Shown here piece after piece: positions 17,182-25,391 of a stretch of DNA of 48,550 nucleotides; position 1 is the stretch's first letter; every line of letters begins with the position of its first letter. Below the pieces are notes generated by a model. That model saw only the letters and a list, made by a program, of their open reading frames with translations. It searched no databases and had not been told where the DNA came from. The DNA comes from Rubritepida sp. Lineage in GTDB: Bacteria; Pseudomonadota; Alphaproteobacteria; Acetobacterales; Acetobacteraceae. The position numbers and the translations under genes were made by a program. Location: positions 1 to 48,550 of the forward strand of contig JAQGHY010000176.1 of assembly GCA_028291455.1 (NCBI GenBank), written 5' to 3'.

Positions 17182-17772
17182 TTACTGGCCGATGCGGCTG
17201 GTGTTGATCCGGTTCACCTCGGCCGCGCCATCATCGTCGAACTTGGTCCAGCCGCCGGCTCGATAGTCGGCCTCGCGGCTGGCGATGTCGACGGGCGAGT
17301 GCCGGTCCAGGACGGCAAGGGCCGCGGCCTCGCGAGTGTCATCGACGCGCAAGGTCACCATGCTGCCACCCCGACGCATGCCCTCGGCATAGACGGGTGC
17401 TTCGTGCTCGCTGACACCGAGGCCGGTCAGGCTGCCGACCGCCCCGCCTGCCGCTGCGCCGGCACCCGCGCCGGTCAGGGTCGCCACGAGTGCGCCCGCT
17501 GCCACGATTGGGCCGATCCCGGGAATGGCGAGCAGTCCCAGCCCGGCAGCCAGGCCGGCACCGCCGCCGAGCAAGGTGCCGAGCGTCGCACCGATGCCCG
17601 CGCCGGATTTGGACTCCTCGGTATGGGCTTCCGTCGACCCATAATGATTGTCCGCGTTGGATGCGACGACGCCGATATCGTCATGCGCAAAGCCGGCTGC
17701 TTCCAGATCACGCACGGTGTTGAGGGCGTGCTCGCGGGTGTCGTAGAGCCTAGATATTGTCTTGGTCGCCAT
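17182..17772 (-). CDS. General stress protein-like (YflT/GSP17M domain) with glycine-zipper core
   Basis: A 196-residue protein. The first 45 residues (ISRLYDTREHALNTVRDLEAAGFAHDDIGVVA) match the YflT-type general-stress domain. Residues about 57-115 are a glycine/alanine-rich hydrophobic stretch with GxxxG repeats, which could form paired membrane helices. A second ferredoxin-like half (MVTLRVDDTREAAALAVLDRH) follows, and the acidic tail ends TSRIGQ. Proteins of this layout are often stress-induced; the precise role is unknown. It shares a strong terminator with the convergent Bug gene. Confidence 0.75.
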   Translation of the reverse strand: MATKTISRLYDTREHALNTVRDLEAAGFAHDDIGVVASNADNHYGSTEAHTEESKSGAGIGATLGTLLGGGAGLAAGLGLLAIPGIGPIVAAGALVATLTGAGAGAAAGGAVGSLTGLGVSEHEAPVYAEGMRRGGSMVTLRVDDTREAAALAVLDRHSPVDIASREADYRAGGWTKFDDDGAAEVNRINTSRIGQ

Positions 17773-17811
17773 GGTGAATCTCCTTGTTGAGCGCGCTCGA
17801 TGCGCGGCGGT

Positions 17812-18222
17812 TCAGCGGGCGACGGGGGCGTTGCCGGTCACGACGTTGCCGTGGAAATCCAGGCCGACGTCGGTTTGGCTGCCATTGCGCATGGCACGGC
17901 CGCGCCAGACGCCCTGATCATCCTTCCGAAGGCCCTGGACATTGGTGTAGCCGGCCGCCTCCATGCGGCTGCGCGCCTGGCCCTCCGTGAAGCTGTTCGC
18001 GCCTTCCGCGGGCATTGTGGTGACCGGCGGCCGGTTCCGGTCGGGTGCGGTTGCGGCGGGGGCGGTTGCGGCGGGGGCCATGGGCGTCCCGCCCTGGATC
18101 GTGGTTCCACCGCCGCGGGGAGCGGTCGGAGAGCCGATCGTGCCAGGCTGATTTTGCGCGAGCGCGATTTGCGATGCCAGAATGGTGGCGGCAAATGCCA
18201 TGGCCGTCGTTGTCAGGCGCAT
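17812..18222 (-). CDS. Secreted PepSY-like domain protein
   Basis: A 136-residue exported protein. GGAGG precedes ATG 18222 by six bases. The signal peptide is MRLTTTAMAFAATILASQIALAQ; a low-complexity Gly/Pro/Ala-Thr linker (including two copies of APAAT) follows. The C-terminal half, EGQARSRMEAAGYTNVQGL then GVWRGRAMRNG and VGLDFHGNV, resembles the short PepSY-type domains common in alphaproteobacteria. A longer upstream reading to 19083 in frame runs antisense through the SDR gene and was rejected. It is 39 bases downstream of the stress-type gene's start and may share its transcript. Confidence 0.8.
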   Translation of the reverse strand: MRLTTTAMAFAATILASQIALAQNQPGTIGSPTAPRGGGTTIQGGTPMAPAATAPAATAPDRNRPPVTTMPAEGANSFTEGQARSRMEAAGYTNVQGLRKDDQGVWRGRAMRNGSQTDVGLDFHGNVVTGNAPVAR

Positions 18223-18484
18223 GAGGGTCCTCCGAGTTTTTTCATCGCGGCTTGCACTGTGCATGCCGTTGGCAGGTAAACGGCGGATGCCGACAGGTGG
18301 TTGAGCATGCCCAAAAATTTGATTTGCCCGGCAGGGTCCTGCGCGGGCGACCCTCCAGGGACCTGACCGCCCGGCCTCCTCGATGCCTCTCACCCGTTTT
18401 CCAGCCCCTCCGGCTGATGGTAGACGAGGGGAAGGCGAGCTCATTCCGCGCCCGCCCCTGACGTTAACGAGAAGCGAGCCAAGA

Positions 18485-19231
18485 ATGACCACGCAAGCCC
18501 GCCAAGTCGCGCTGATCACCGGCGCCGGACGCAACATCGGCCGCGCCGTCGCAATCGGCCTCGCGGGGGACGGGCTGGACGTCGTCATCAACGGCTCGGC
18601 GGATCGCGCCGCAGCGGAGGCTGTGGCAGCGGAAGCGCGCAGCCTGGGCGTACAGGCGCTGGTGGCCATGGGCGACGTCGGGAGCCGGGACGAGTGTGTC
18701 CGCATCGCCGCCGAGGCGCTGGCCGCCTTCGGGAGGGTCGATGTGCTGGTCAACAACGCGGCCCTGCGTCCCCAAAAGCCCTTCTTGGAGATCGGAGCCG
18801 CGGATTGGGCCCGGGTGATGGCGGTGGACCTGGAGGCGGCCGTCTGGCTGTCGCAGGCCTTGCTGCCGGGCATGGTCGACCGCGGCTGGGGCCGGATCGT
18901 GAACTTCACCGGGATGAACGCCATCCAGGGATATTCCGGCCGCGCGCCGGTGTCGGTGGCGAAGCATGGGATATGGGGCCTGACCAAGTCGCTTGCGAAG
19001 GAGTTCGGGTCCAAGGGCGTCACGGTGAATGCCATCTCGCCTGGACCGATCGCAGCGGATGACGATGAGCCGGGTGTGCACACCCACCGTCATGATTCGA
19101 TCCCGAAGGTTCCGGTCGGCCGCATGGGCACGCCTGCTGAGGTTGCGGCGGTGGTGCGCATGCTGGTCGGTGAGGGCGGCGCCTACGTCAACGGCCAGAT
19201 GCTGCAGGTGAATGGCGGCGCGGAGACGTAA
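18485..19231 (+). CDS. SDR-family oxidoreductase with non-canonical active site
   Basis: Short-chain dehydrogenase/reductase fold, 248 residues. The nucleotide site TGAGRNIG (12-19) and NNAA (90-93) are normal, and it ends VNGQMLQVNGGAET like classical SDRs. K160 is present, but the usual Tyr four residues before it is V156 (PVSVAKHG) and the usual Ser is G143 (NFTGMNAIQG). Y150 lies within the same loop and could stand in. The GYSGRAPVSVAKH pattern seems to mark a subfamily rather than random decay, since the rest of the fold is intact. Substrate unknown. Confidence 0.85.
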   Translation: MTTQARQVALITGAGRNIGRAVAIGLAGDGLDVVINGSADRAAAEAVAAEARSLGVQALVAMGDVGSRDECVRIAAEALAAFGRVDVLVNNAALRPQKPFLEIGAADWARVMAVDLEAAVWLSQALLPGMVDRGWGRIVNFTGMNAIQGYSGRAPVSVAKHGIWGLTKSLAKEFGSKGVTVNAISPGPIAADDDEPGVHTHRHDSIPKVPVGRMGTPAEVAAVVRMLVGEGGAYVNGQMLQVNGGAET

Positions 19232-19614
19232 CTTTCGCCTAAGCCAAGTCTCGCCCGCTCTTGGCGTTGTTCACGCGCCGGCGGGGCGCGCGACTTTCGG
19301 TCGGCTCATTGCCGTCTTGTTCCGTGTAGCGCGGCTTAGGCTCCGCAGCTTCGAGGTGACGCGGCCACCTGGGGCAGGCTCCAACAGGTTACTGATACGG
19401 CTGTTTTCCGGGCCGGATCCGCCTCCGACTAAAAGCGCCAGGTTCTCGTTCGTTCAGCTTGCGTTCAGTTTCGACATTGTGTTACGAAGAGCATCAGATG
19501 CGAGTCACTGTCATATAAGCTTGGTTACCGGCGCTGCCATTGGCAGTCAGGGGCCCTGCTGAAGCCTGAGGCGCATGCTGCTTTTTGGTCGACTCAGGCG
19601 TGGAGCTCTCTTGC
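19232..19614. other. Gene-free intergenic region
   Basis: No convincing gene in 383 bases. The only pattern noted is the pair CGTTCAG at 19451-19457 and 19462-19468, two 7-base direct repeats with an 11-base period, as bound by OmpR/PhoB-type regulators. It probably holds the promoter of the glycosyltransferase pair. Confidence 0.45.
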
Positions 19615-20487
19615 ATGTTCGTGCGGATGAATGAGGCGCGGAAGCCGGACGATGCGTCCGTGCCCACGCGGCAAGCCCGCCTCTCCGTATTCGTCTGTGC
19701 GCGCAATGAAGGGAGCATCCTATCCGCCTGTCTCTCGCATCTGCGCTTTGCGGATGAAATCGTGGTCCTGCTTGACCGCAGCGACGACCAGTCTTCCGTG
19801 ATCGCCCATGCTTTGGCCGATCGTGTGATCGAAGGCGCGTTTCCGCTGGAAGGTTCGCGGAGGGCTGCGGCCCAGGCGGCCTGCAGCGGCGACTGGGTTC
19901 TGGAGGTCGACGCCGACGAGCTCATTCCTCTCGAAATGGCCCTCGAAATCCGCGCGGCGATCGCATGCCCGTCGGCCGCTGATTGGTTCCTGCTGCCGCT
20001 CGACAACTATGTCGGCGAACGTCGGGTAAGGCATGGCTGGGGCGGGTCCTTCGGCACGAGCGCCGTTGCCCGGCTCTACCGGCGCGGCGCCAAGGTCTGG
20101 GGCGAGCAGCAGGTGCATCCGACGACGCGGATTGCCGGAAAGTTCGGCGGGCGGCTTCAGCATGCGATCCGGCACAGGGTGGATGACAATGTCTCCGACA
20201 TGCTGCGGCGGCTGGATCGCTACACGCAGCTCAATGCAGCGGACCTGCAGGGAGGCAGGCGGCGCCATGGGCTGGTCTCGAACCTGTTCCGAGGCATCCG
20301 GCGCTTCTGGAAATGCTACGTCACCCGGCGCGGCTACCGGGAGGGCGAGTGGGGCGTGCTCATCGCCCTGATGGCGGCGCTCTACCCACTCCTCTCCGAG
20401 TTGCGGGCGCGCATGGAGCCCACGCTGCTGCCACTCCCGGAAATCCAGCAGATGCCTGCGGCAAAGGCGGGCGAAGCCGCGGCGTGA
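19615..20487 (+). CDS. Family 2 glycosyltransferase (WaaE/KdtX-like)
   Basis: Predicted inverting glycosyltransferase acting on cell-surface polysaccharide or lipid A-core, 290 residues from ATG 19615 (GGAG 10-13 bases upstream). The GT-A fold start LSVFVCARNEGSILSACL is at about 23-40, and the nucleotide-sugar DxD motif is D99-A100-D101 in LEVDADELIP. An EQQVHP segment is typical of WaaE-like enzymes, and a C-terminal amphipathic part (FWKCYVTRRGYREGEWG) may touch the membrane. Its stop overlaps the start of the next gene (GTGA), so the two are translationally coupled. Confidence 0.88.
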   Translation: MFVRMNEARKPDDASVPTRQARLSVFVCARNEGSILSACLSHLRFADEIVVLLDRSDDQSSVIAHALADRVIEGAFPLEGSRRAAAQAACSGDWVLEVDADELIPLEMALEIRAAIACPSAADWFLLPLDNYVGERRVRHGWGGSFGTSAVARLYRRGAKVWGEQQVHPTTRIAGKFGGRLQHAIRHRVDDNVSDMLRRLDRYTQLNAADLQGGRRRHGLVSNLFRGIRRFWKCYVTRRGYREGEWGVLIALMAALYPLLSELRARMEPTLLPLPEIQQMPAAKAGEAAA

Positions 20488-21251
20488 TCGGCTGGTGGCG
20501 GCTCGGCCGCGAACTGGATCGTTGGGCCGCGGCTGGGCATAAGCCGCGGCTGTGGTGGCGGGACGACGATGCCTGCGACGGGACGCCCGCCCTGGAACGC
20601 CTGGTTGAACTGTCCGAGCGCTTCAAGCTCCCGCTGGTTCTGGCGGTGATTCCCCTGGCCGGCCCGCGGGAGGGGCTGCAGCGCCTCGCGGAACTTCTCG
20701 GTGAACGGCGCGCCGTCTTCACATGCCAGCACGGCGTGACGCACGAGAATCGCCGCCATCCGGGGGAGGCCGATACCGAGTTCCGGGCGGACGAAGCGCC
20801 GGAGCGCATCGCAGAAGAGCTTGTTCTCGGCAGGTCGCGCATGGCCGTCTTCCCCGGCCATCTGCCGCTCTACGTGCCGCCCTGGAACGCGGCTCATCGA
20901 GCGCTTTTGGCCGCGCTGCCCTTGGCGGGATTCACGGCCTTCTCAGGGAGTGAGGAAACCGCCTTGCCGGGATTGGCCTTGCGTCAGGCTCATGCCCAAC
21001 TCGACCCGCTCCGCTGGAAGCCCACGCCATGCTTTCGCGGCCATGGGCGCTGCCTGTCGCGACTGCGGCGTCTGCTCCGGACGCGTCGGAGGATGCGCGC
21101 ATGGCGAGAGCCGATCGGACTGCTGACGCATCACCTGGTGCATGATCCGGAGACGTGGATCTTCCTGGAAGGCCTCCTGACGTACCTGCATGCGGATTTG
21201 CGGGTCCAGTGGCCATCGCCGGCCGATATGTTCGGGACCGATTGGTCCTGA
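20484..21251 (+). CDS. Polysaccharide deacetylase-like protein
   Basis: A 255-residue protein starting at GTG 20484, which overlaps the glycosyltransferase stop. WWRDDDA (residues 24-30) corresponds to the metal-binding Asp-Asp motif of NodB-type carbohydrate esterases, and QHGVTHEN supplies the two His positions. PLYVPPWNA resembles the family's later motif with Pro-Pro-Trp. It would remove acetyl or formyl groups from a sugar made or transferred by its partner. There is no signal peptide, so it would act in the cytoplasm. Confidence 0.78.
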   Translation: MIGWWRLGRELDRWAAAGHKPRLWWRDDDACDGTPALERLVELSERFKLPLVLAVIPLAGPREGLQRLAELLGERRAVFTCQHGVTHENRRHPGEADTEFRADEAPERIAEELVLGRSRMAVFPGHLPLYVPPWNAAHRALLAALPLAGFTAFSGSEETALPGLALRQAHAQLDPLRWKPTPCFRGHGRCLSRLRRLLRTRRRMRAWREPIGLLTHHLVHDPETWIFLEGLLTYLHADLRVQWPSPADMFGTDWS

Positions 21252-21258
21252 ACGGGCG

Positions 21259-22116
21259 CTACAGCGGGTGCTGCCTCAGATGCTCCAGCAGCAGTTCCGA
21301 AACCCGCTCCGGCATCTGGTCTGGCGCGTAGTGCCCGACGCCGGGCAGCACCTCGAAGCGGTAGGGCGCATCCACGAAATCAACGGTGCCCTCGGCTGCC
21401 ATGCGGCCGACGGTGTCGTCGGCATCGCCCCAGATGAACAGAGTCGGCACCGATATGATGCCGATGGGCCGATGCACCGTGCCGCGGGCGCGATACCACG
21501 CCAGCGCCGCCTCCATCGCGTCGGGATTGCCAATGACCCCCAGGTGCTTCTCCGTCGCCGCCGGTGGAATGCCATTGTTCGCGTGGCGCGTGCGCAGCCA
21601 TGCGGCGTCGTCAGCCAGCAGCGTGGTGGCCGCGCCCGGGTCCTGGAAGGCCTTGTGGTGGCGCGACCGGTGCGCTTGCTCGGGGTCGTCGCGCATCGCC
21701 TTGTTGAAGGCGCCGGGGTGGGGCCGCGACAGCATGGTCAACGATCCCAGCCGTTCCGGAAAGCTCGCCGCGATGTCCCAGGCCAGGCTGCCGCCCCAGT
21801 CATGCCCGACCAGGTGGAAGCGCCGCGTTCCATGACCCATGGCCGCCACCATCGCGAGCGCATCGTCGATCAGCAACTGGATGTCGTAGAGCGCGTGGTG
21901 CGACGGGTCCGGGCGGGCGCCCGACGAATAACCGCGCTGGTTTGGAGCCACGCCCAGGAAGCCGGCCTCGGCCAGCGCCGGCAACTGGGCGTCGTACAAA
22001 TGCCGTGAGACGCCGAAGCCATGCAGCATGAGCACCAAGGGCGCGTCCGCCTTACCCGCCACGGAGACATCGAACACCAGTCCCGGCTGGGCCTCGATCC
22101 TGCGGTCCTCGATCAT
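21259..22116 (-). CDS. Alpha/beta hydrolase (epoxide hydrolase/haloalkane dehalogenase-like)
   Basis: A 285-residue alpha/beta-hydrolase. The oxyanion element HGFG is at 32-35. The nucleophile elbow GHDWGG (104-109) has Asp106, which is typical of epoxide hydrolases and haloalkane dehalogenases rather than Ser esterases. The acid is probably in FIWGDADDTV and the base in PGVGHYAPDQMP. A cap domain with several His/Arg residues lies between. It is convergent with the deacetylase-like gene (7 bases apart) and divergent from egtB. Natural substrate unknown. Confidence 0.87.
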   Translation of the reverse strand: MIEDRRIEAQPGLVFDVSVAGKADAPLVLMLHGFGVSRHLYDAQLPALAEAGFLGVAPNQRGYSSGARPDPSHHALYDIQLLIDDALAMVAAMGHGTRRFHLVGHDWGGSLAWDIAASFPERLGSLTMLSRPHPGAFNKAMRDDPEQAHRSRHHKAFQDPGAATTLLADDAAWLRTRHANNGIPPAATEKHLGVIGNPDAMEAALAWYRARGTVHRPIGIISVPTLFIWGDADDTVGRMAAEGTVDFVDAPYRFEVLPGVGHYAPDQMPERVSELLLEHLRQHPL

Positions 22117-22450
22117 GCGTTCCCCCCCCCGGCCTTTATTTGACGCCGACTACAGCACTCCGGTGGCCATGGCTCAAGGGAGCACCCTGTTCGTCACCGA
22201 TCGGATTGGGCCGCCTGACTGGCCAAATCGGCAAGGCGCGCCACATGATTGGGGCCTATTCGCCATCCGGCGCCCGCACAGGCCATGCAGCCTTGGCCGC
22301 ATCGGCCCCTGTATCGGAAACGATGGCCGGGTATTCGCGTTGGTATCGGAGAAGCGCTTTGGAAGATGCCTCACGGGTTATCGCACCTGCCGCAGAACTC
22401 GCGGTGTGGACCTTCCACATAAGACGTCCAAGAAGGCCTGGAGCTATCAG
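22117..22450. other. Gene-free divergent region between hydrolase and egtB
   Basis: 334 bases with no supported gene. A short C-run precedes the hydrolase start. Frames extending egtB upstream into this region have no ribosome site and no EgtB-like sequence. It presumably holds the egtB promoter, but I see no clear operator. Confidence 0.4.
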
Positions 22451-23728
22451 ATGAGCACGACGCCCCTTACCCGTTCCTCCGTCGCGCCAGCAGGCCTGGA
22501 GCGTTTCTATGAAAACGTGCGCCTGACGAGCAGAAACCTCGGAGCGCCGCTATCCGACGCCGATGCCACGGTGCAGTCGATGCCGGATGCAAGCCCGGCC
22601 AAATGGCATTTGGCGCATACCACCTGGTTCTTCGAAGCCATGGTCCTGACGCCGTACCTGCGGGGTTACCGCGTCTTCGACGAGAAGTTCAATTTCCTGT
22701 TCAACTCCTACTACGAGACCATCGGCGAGCGGCAGCCGCGGCCGAAACGCGGCATGATGACCCGGCCGGCCCTGGAGGCCATCTACGACTATCGCGACCA
22801 CGTCGATACCGCGATCGGCAGGCTGTTGCGGTCCGGTCCGGACGAAGCCGTATCGAAGCTCATCGAACTCGGCTGCCACCACGAACAGCAACACCAGGAA
22901 CTGCTGCTCACCGATATCCTGCACCTCTTCGCGCAAAATCCTCTGCGGCCTGCCTACAAGGATCCGTCCCCCATTGCGGTCGAAACGGGCGGCTCCCTGC
23001 CACTCCAATACCGGGAGTTTCAAGGCGGCATTGTCGAGATCGGCCATGACGGCGCCGGCTTTGCCTTCGATAGCGAGGGCCCGCGTCACCGGCTCGTGGT
23101 CGAGCCGTTCCGGCTGGCCGACAGGCTGGTGACGAATGCGGAATGGATCGAATTCATCACGGCCGGCGGCTACCGCGACCCGCTGCTATGGCTCTCCGAA
23201 GGCTGGGCGACCGTCCTCGCGAATGGCTGGACCAAGCCGCTCTATTGGGAGGAGCGGGACGGTGAATACTGGACGATGACGCTCAGGGGCGCGCAGCCGA
23301 TCGATCCACAAAGCCCCGTCGCCCATGTGAGCTATTACGAGGCCGACGCCTTCGCGACCTGGTGCGGCCGACGGCTGCCCACCGAAGCCGAATGGGAACT
23401 CGCCGCGGGAGGCGTCCAGCAGTCCGGAAACTTCGCGGATTCCGGCCGGCTGCGGCCCAAGCCCGTCTCGCCGTCCGCGGGCGGCTTGCGCCAGATGTTC
23501 GGCGATGTCTGGGAGTGGACGAGGAGCCCGTTTTCTCCCTATCCGCGCTTCCGCGCGACGGAGGGAGCGGTCGGGGAATACAATGGCAAGTTCATGTCCG
23601 GCCAATACGTCCTGCGGGGCGGTTCCTGCGTGACGCCGGCCGACCATATCCGGGCCACGTACCGCAACTTCTTTCCTCCGCAGACCCGTTGGCAATTCTC
23701 TGGGCTGCGCCTGGCGGAGGACGCCTGA
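22451..23728 (+). CDS. egtB: Ergothioneine biosynthesis protein EgtB (iron-dependent C-S bond-forming sulfoxide synthase)
   Basis: Couples hercynine with a thiol (cysteine or gamma-glutamylcysteine) and O2 to make the sulfoxide precursor of ergothioneine. From ATG 22451 (GGAG seven bases upstream) it has 425 residues. The amino-terminal DinB-like domain carries the iron ligands: H53 or H56 in KWHLAHTTWF and the HxxxHxE set H144-H148-E150 in CHHEQQHQE. The C-terminal FGE-sulfatase-like domain shows RLPTEAEWELAAG, FGDVWEWTRS and YVLRGGSC, ending TRWQFSGLRLAED. Its stop is two bases from that of the convergent permease. egtD lies about 4.3 kb downstream. No egtE (lyase) or egtA is visible. Confidence 0.95.
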   Translation: MSTTPLTRSSVAPAGLERFYENVRLTSRNLGAPLSDADATVQSMPDASPAKWHLAHTTWFFEAMVLTPYLRGYRVFDEKFNFLFNSYYETIGERQPRPKRGMMTRPALEAIYDYRDHVDTAIGRLLRSGPDEAVSKLIELGCHHEQQHQELLLTDILHLFAQNPLRPAYKDPSPIAVETGGSLPLQYREFQGGIVEIGHDGAGFAFDSEGPRHRLVVEPFRLADRLVTNAEWIEFITAGGYRDPLLWLSEGWATVLANGWTKPLYWEERDGEYWTMTLRGAQPIDPQSPVAHVSYYEADAFATWCGRRLPTEAEWELAAGGVQQSGNFADSGRLRPKPVSPSAGGLRQMFGDVWEWTRSPFSPYPRFRATEGAVGEYNGKFMSGQYVLRGGSCVTPADHIRATYRNFFPPQTRWQFSGLRLAEDA

Positions 23729-23730
23729 GT

Positions 23731-24453
23731 CTAACGCCGGTCCGGAAGGGCGCCTCTGGACTGAAATCCCGCCGCCAGCAGCATCGCGCCATCGGCGAGG
23801 AAAGCCAGTGCGGCGGTGGCGGCGGCGCCCTGGAACAGCATGGCCTCGTTCTGCATCTGCAGCCCGATCACGATGGGCGTCCCCAGCGTGGCGGCGCCCG
23901 CCAGCGCCCCCACGGCGGCAGTCGCCATGGCAAGCGTCACCGCACTGCGCAGCGCGGGCAGCAGCAGCGGCCAGACCAGCGGCCATTCCACCTGCCGCAG
24001 GATCTGCGCCGGCGTCAGCCCTATGGCGAGCGCGGCATCGAGCGCTGCGCGCGGCACCGCTTCGACAGCGCCGATCGTGCCGCGCAGTACCGGCATCAGC
24101 CCGTAGAGCACCAGCGCGATCACCGTCGGCGCCGCGCCGAAGCCAAAGCCGGGAAGCGCCAGCGCAACCGCCACCATCGGCGGAACCGCCTGCGCGGCTG
24201 CGGCCAGGGAGTCCACGGGACGGCGCCACGGCGCGCCCAAACTTCGCGTGACCAGCAGCCCCAGCGCGACGCCCAGCACGATGCCGATGCCCGCACCGAT
24301 CACCGCCAGCCGGGCATGCGAACCGGCGAGGGACAGGAGGCGCGGCGTGTCCATCACCCGCGCCTCCGGCCACAGCAGTGACGCCGCCCCGCCGCTGGCC
24401 AGCAGCGCCAGGAGCAGCCCAAGACCGAGCGGCAGGAGCGCAGGTCGGCTCAA
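23731..24453 (-). CDS. yehW: Quaternary-amine-type ABC permease, YehW-like
   Basis: Second inner-membrane subunit of an Opu/OsmF-type importer, 240 residues, matching the length of E. coli YehW. About six hydrophobic helices are visible. The coupling loop AALDAALAIGLTPAQILRQVEWPL corresponds to the EAA motif, and TLGTPIVIGLQMQN matches the family's C-terminal pore segment. The start is TTG 24453, overlapping the ATPase stop (TTGA), so translation is coupled. It is the last gene of a five-gene leftward operon. Confidence 0.85.
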   Translation of the reverse strand: MSRPALLPLGLGLLLALLASGGAASLLWPEARVMDTPRLLSLAGSHARLAVIGAGIGIVLGVALGLLVTRSLGAPWRRPVDSLAAAAQAVPPMVAVALALPGFGFGAAPTVIALVLYGLMPVLRGTIGAVEAVPRAALDAALAIGLTPAQILRQVEWPLVWPLLLPALRSAVTLAMATAAVGALAGAATLGTPIVIGLQMQNEAMLFQGAAATAALAFLADGAMLLAAGFQSRGALPDRR

Positions 24454-25391
24454 GTGCGGCCTCGCCCATCTAGGTCGGCAAAGCGCAACGCACCCACAGC
24501 GCTTCCAGCTTCGGTCACCACAAGCGAGGTCGCGCCATGTTCCAGCATCAGCCGAAGCGCATCGAGCTGGCTGGCGTCGGCGTCTATCTCCGGCGCCATG
24601 GCCTCCGGCTCGCCTGGACGCACGGCGTCGCGCACATGCAGTAGATCGAGCCGTCGCAGCGGGAGGCCCGCCCCGCCCAGCAATTCCCGCACGAAGGGAT
24701 CGGCAGCCATGGCCGTGAGCTCCAGCGGCGAGCCCTGAGCGAGGATACGCCCCTCGCGCATCACCACCAGCAAAGTCGCCAGCTCCAGCGCTTCCTCGGC
24801 ATCGTGGGTGACGAGCAGGATCGTCTTGCCGGTCTCACGGTGGATGGCGGCGAGTTCCCGCCGCAGCGCCCGGCGAACGATGGGATCGACGGCGCCGAAA
24901 GGCTCGTCCATCAGCAGCACCGCGGGATCGGCGGCGAGCGCCCTTGCCAGGCCGACACGCTGCGCCTGGCCGCCGGAGAGCGCATGCGGGTAGCGCCCGG
25001 CCAGCGCCGGATCCAGCTGCAGCATGGTCATCAGCGCATCGGTGCGTTCGGTGATGCGCCGCTTCTCCCATCCCAAGAGCGCGGGGATGATCGCGATATT
25101 CTCCGCCACGGTACGATGCGGAAACAGCCCCACCGACTGGATCGCGTAGCCGATGCCGCGGCGCAGCTCGACGGGATCGCGCGTGGCGATATCCTTGCCG
25201 GCCAGGGTGACCGTGCCGGCACTCGGTACCACGAGCCGGTTCACCAGCCGCATCAGCGTGGATTTGCCCGCGCCCGACGTGCCCACCAGCACGCAAAGCG
25301 CGCCTTCGGGCACATCGAGGTCGATATCGCGCAGCCCGGCACCGTCGCCGAAATTCACGGAGATTCCGGCAAAGCGGATCATTGCCGCCAT
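24450..25391 (-). CDS. yehX: Quaternary-amine-type ABC ATPase, YehX-like
   Basis: Cytoplasmic ATPase of the importer, 313 residues. Walker A is GTSGAGKS (37-44), the signature LSGGQAQRVGLARAL, Walker B VLLMDEPFGAVD, then the H-loop VTHDAEEAL. The C-terminal about 60 residues (LDALRLMLEHGATSLVVTEAG) look like a partial CBS module, as seen in this ATPase family. ATG 25391 is chosen because GGGAGG lies eight bases upstream; ATG 25382 is the alternative and overlaps the upstream stop as ATGA. Longer frames to 26441 are antisense-like artefacts. Confidence 0.9.
   Translation of the reverse strand: MAAMIRFAGISVNFGDGAGLRDIDLDVPEGALCVLVGTSGAGKSTLMRLVNRLVVPSAGTVTLAGKDIATRDPVELRRGIGYAIQSVGLFPHRTVAENIAIIPALLGWEKRRITERTDALMTMLQLDPALAGRYPHALSGGQAQRVGLARALAADPAVLLMDEPFGAVDPIVRRALRRELAAIHRETGKTILLVTHDAEEALELATLLVVMREGRILAQGSPLELTAMAADPFVRELLGGAGLPLRRLDLLHVRDAVRPGEPEAMAPEIDADASQLDALRLMLEHGATSLVVTEAGSAVGALRFADLDGRGRT

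Noticed and set aside
18223-19083. Minus-strand extension of the PepSY-like gene
   Set aside because: It is antisense to the SDR gene. A clear ribosome site and signal peptide begin at 18222.
22028-22450. Upstream extension of egtB
   Set aside because: No ribosome site and no EgtB-like residues. ATG 22451 has GGAG at good spacing.
23186-24469. A 427-codon minus-strand frame across egtB and the YehW-like permease
   Set aside because: It overlaps both genes in other frames, and both have convincing family features.
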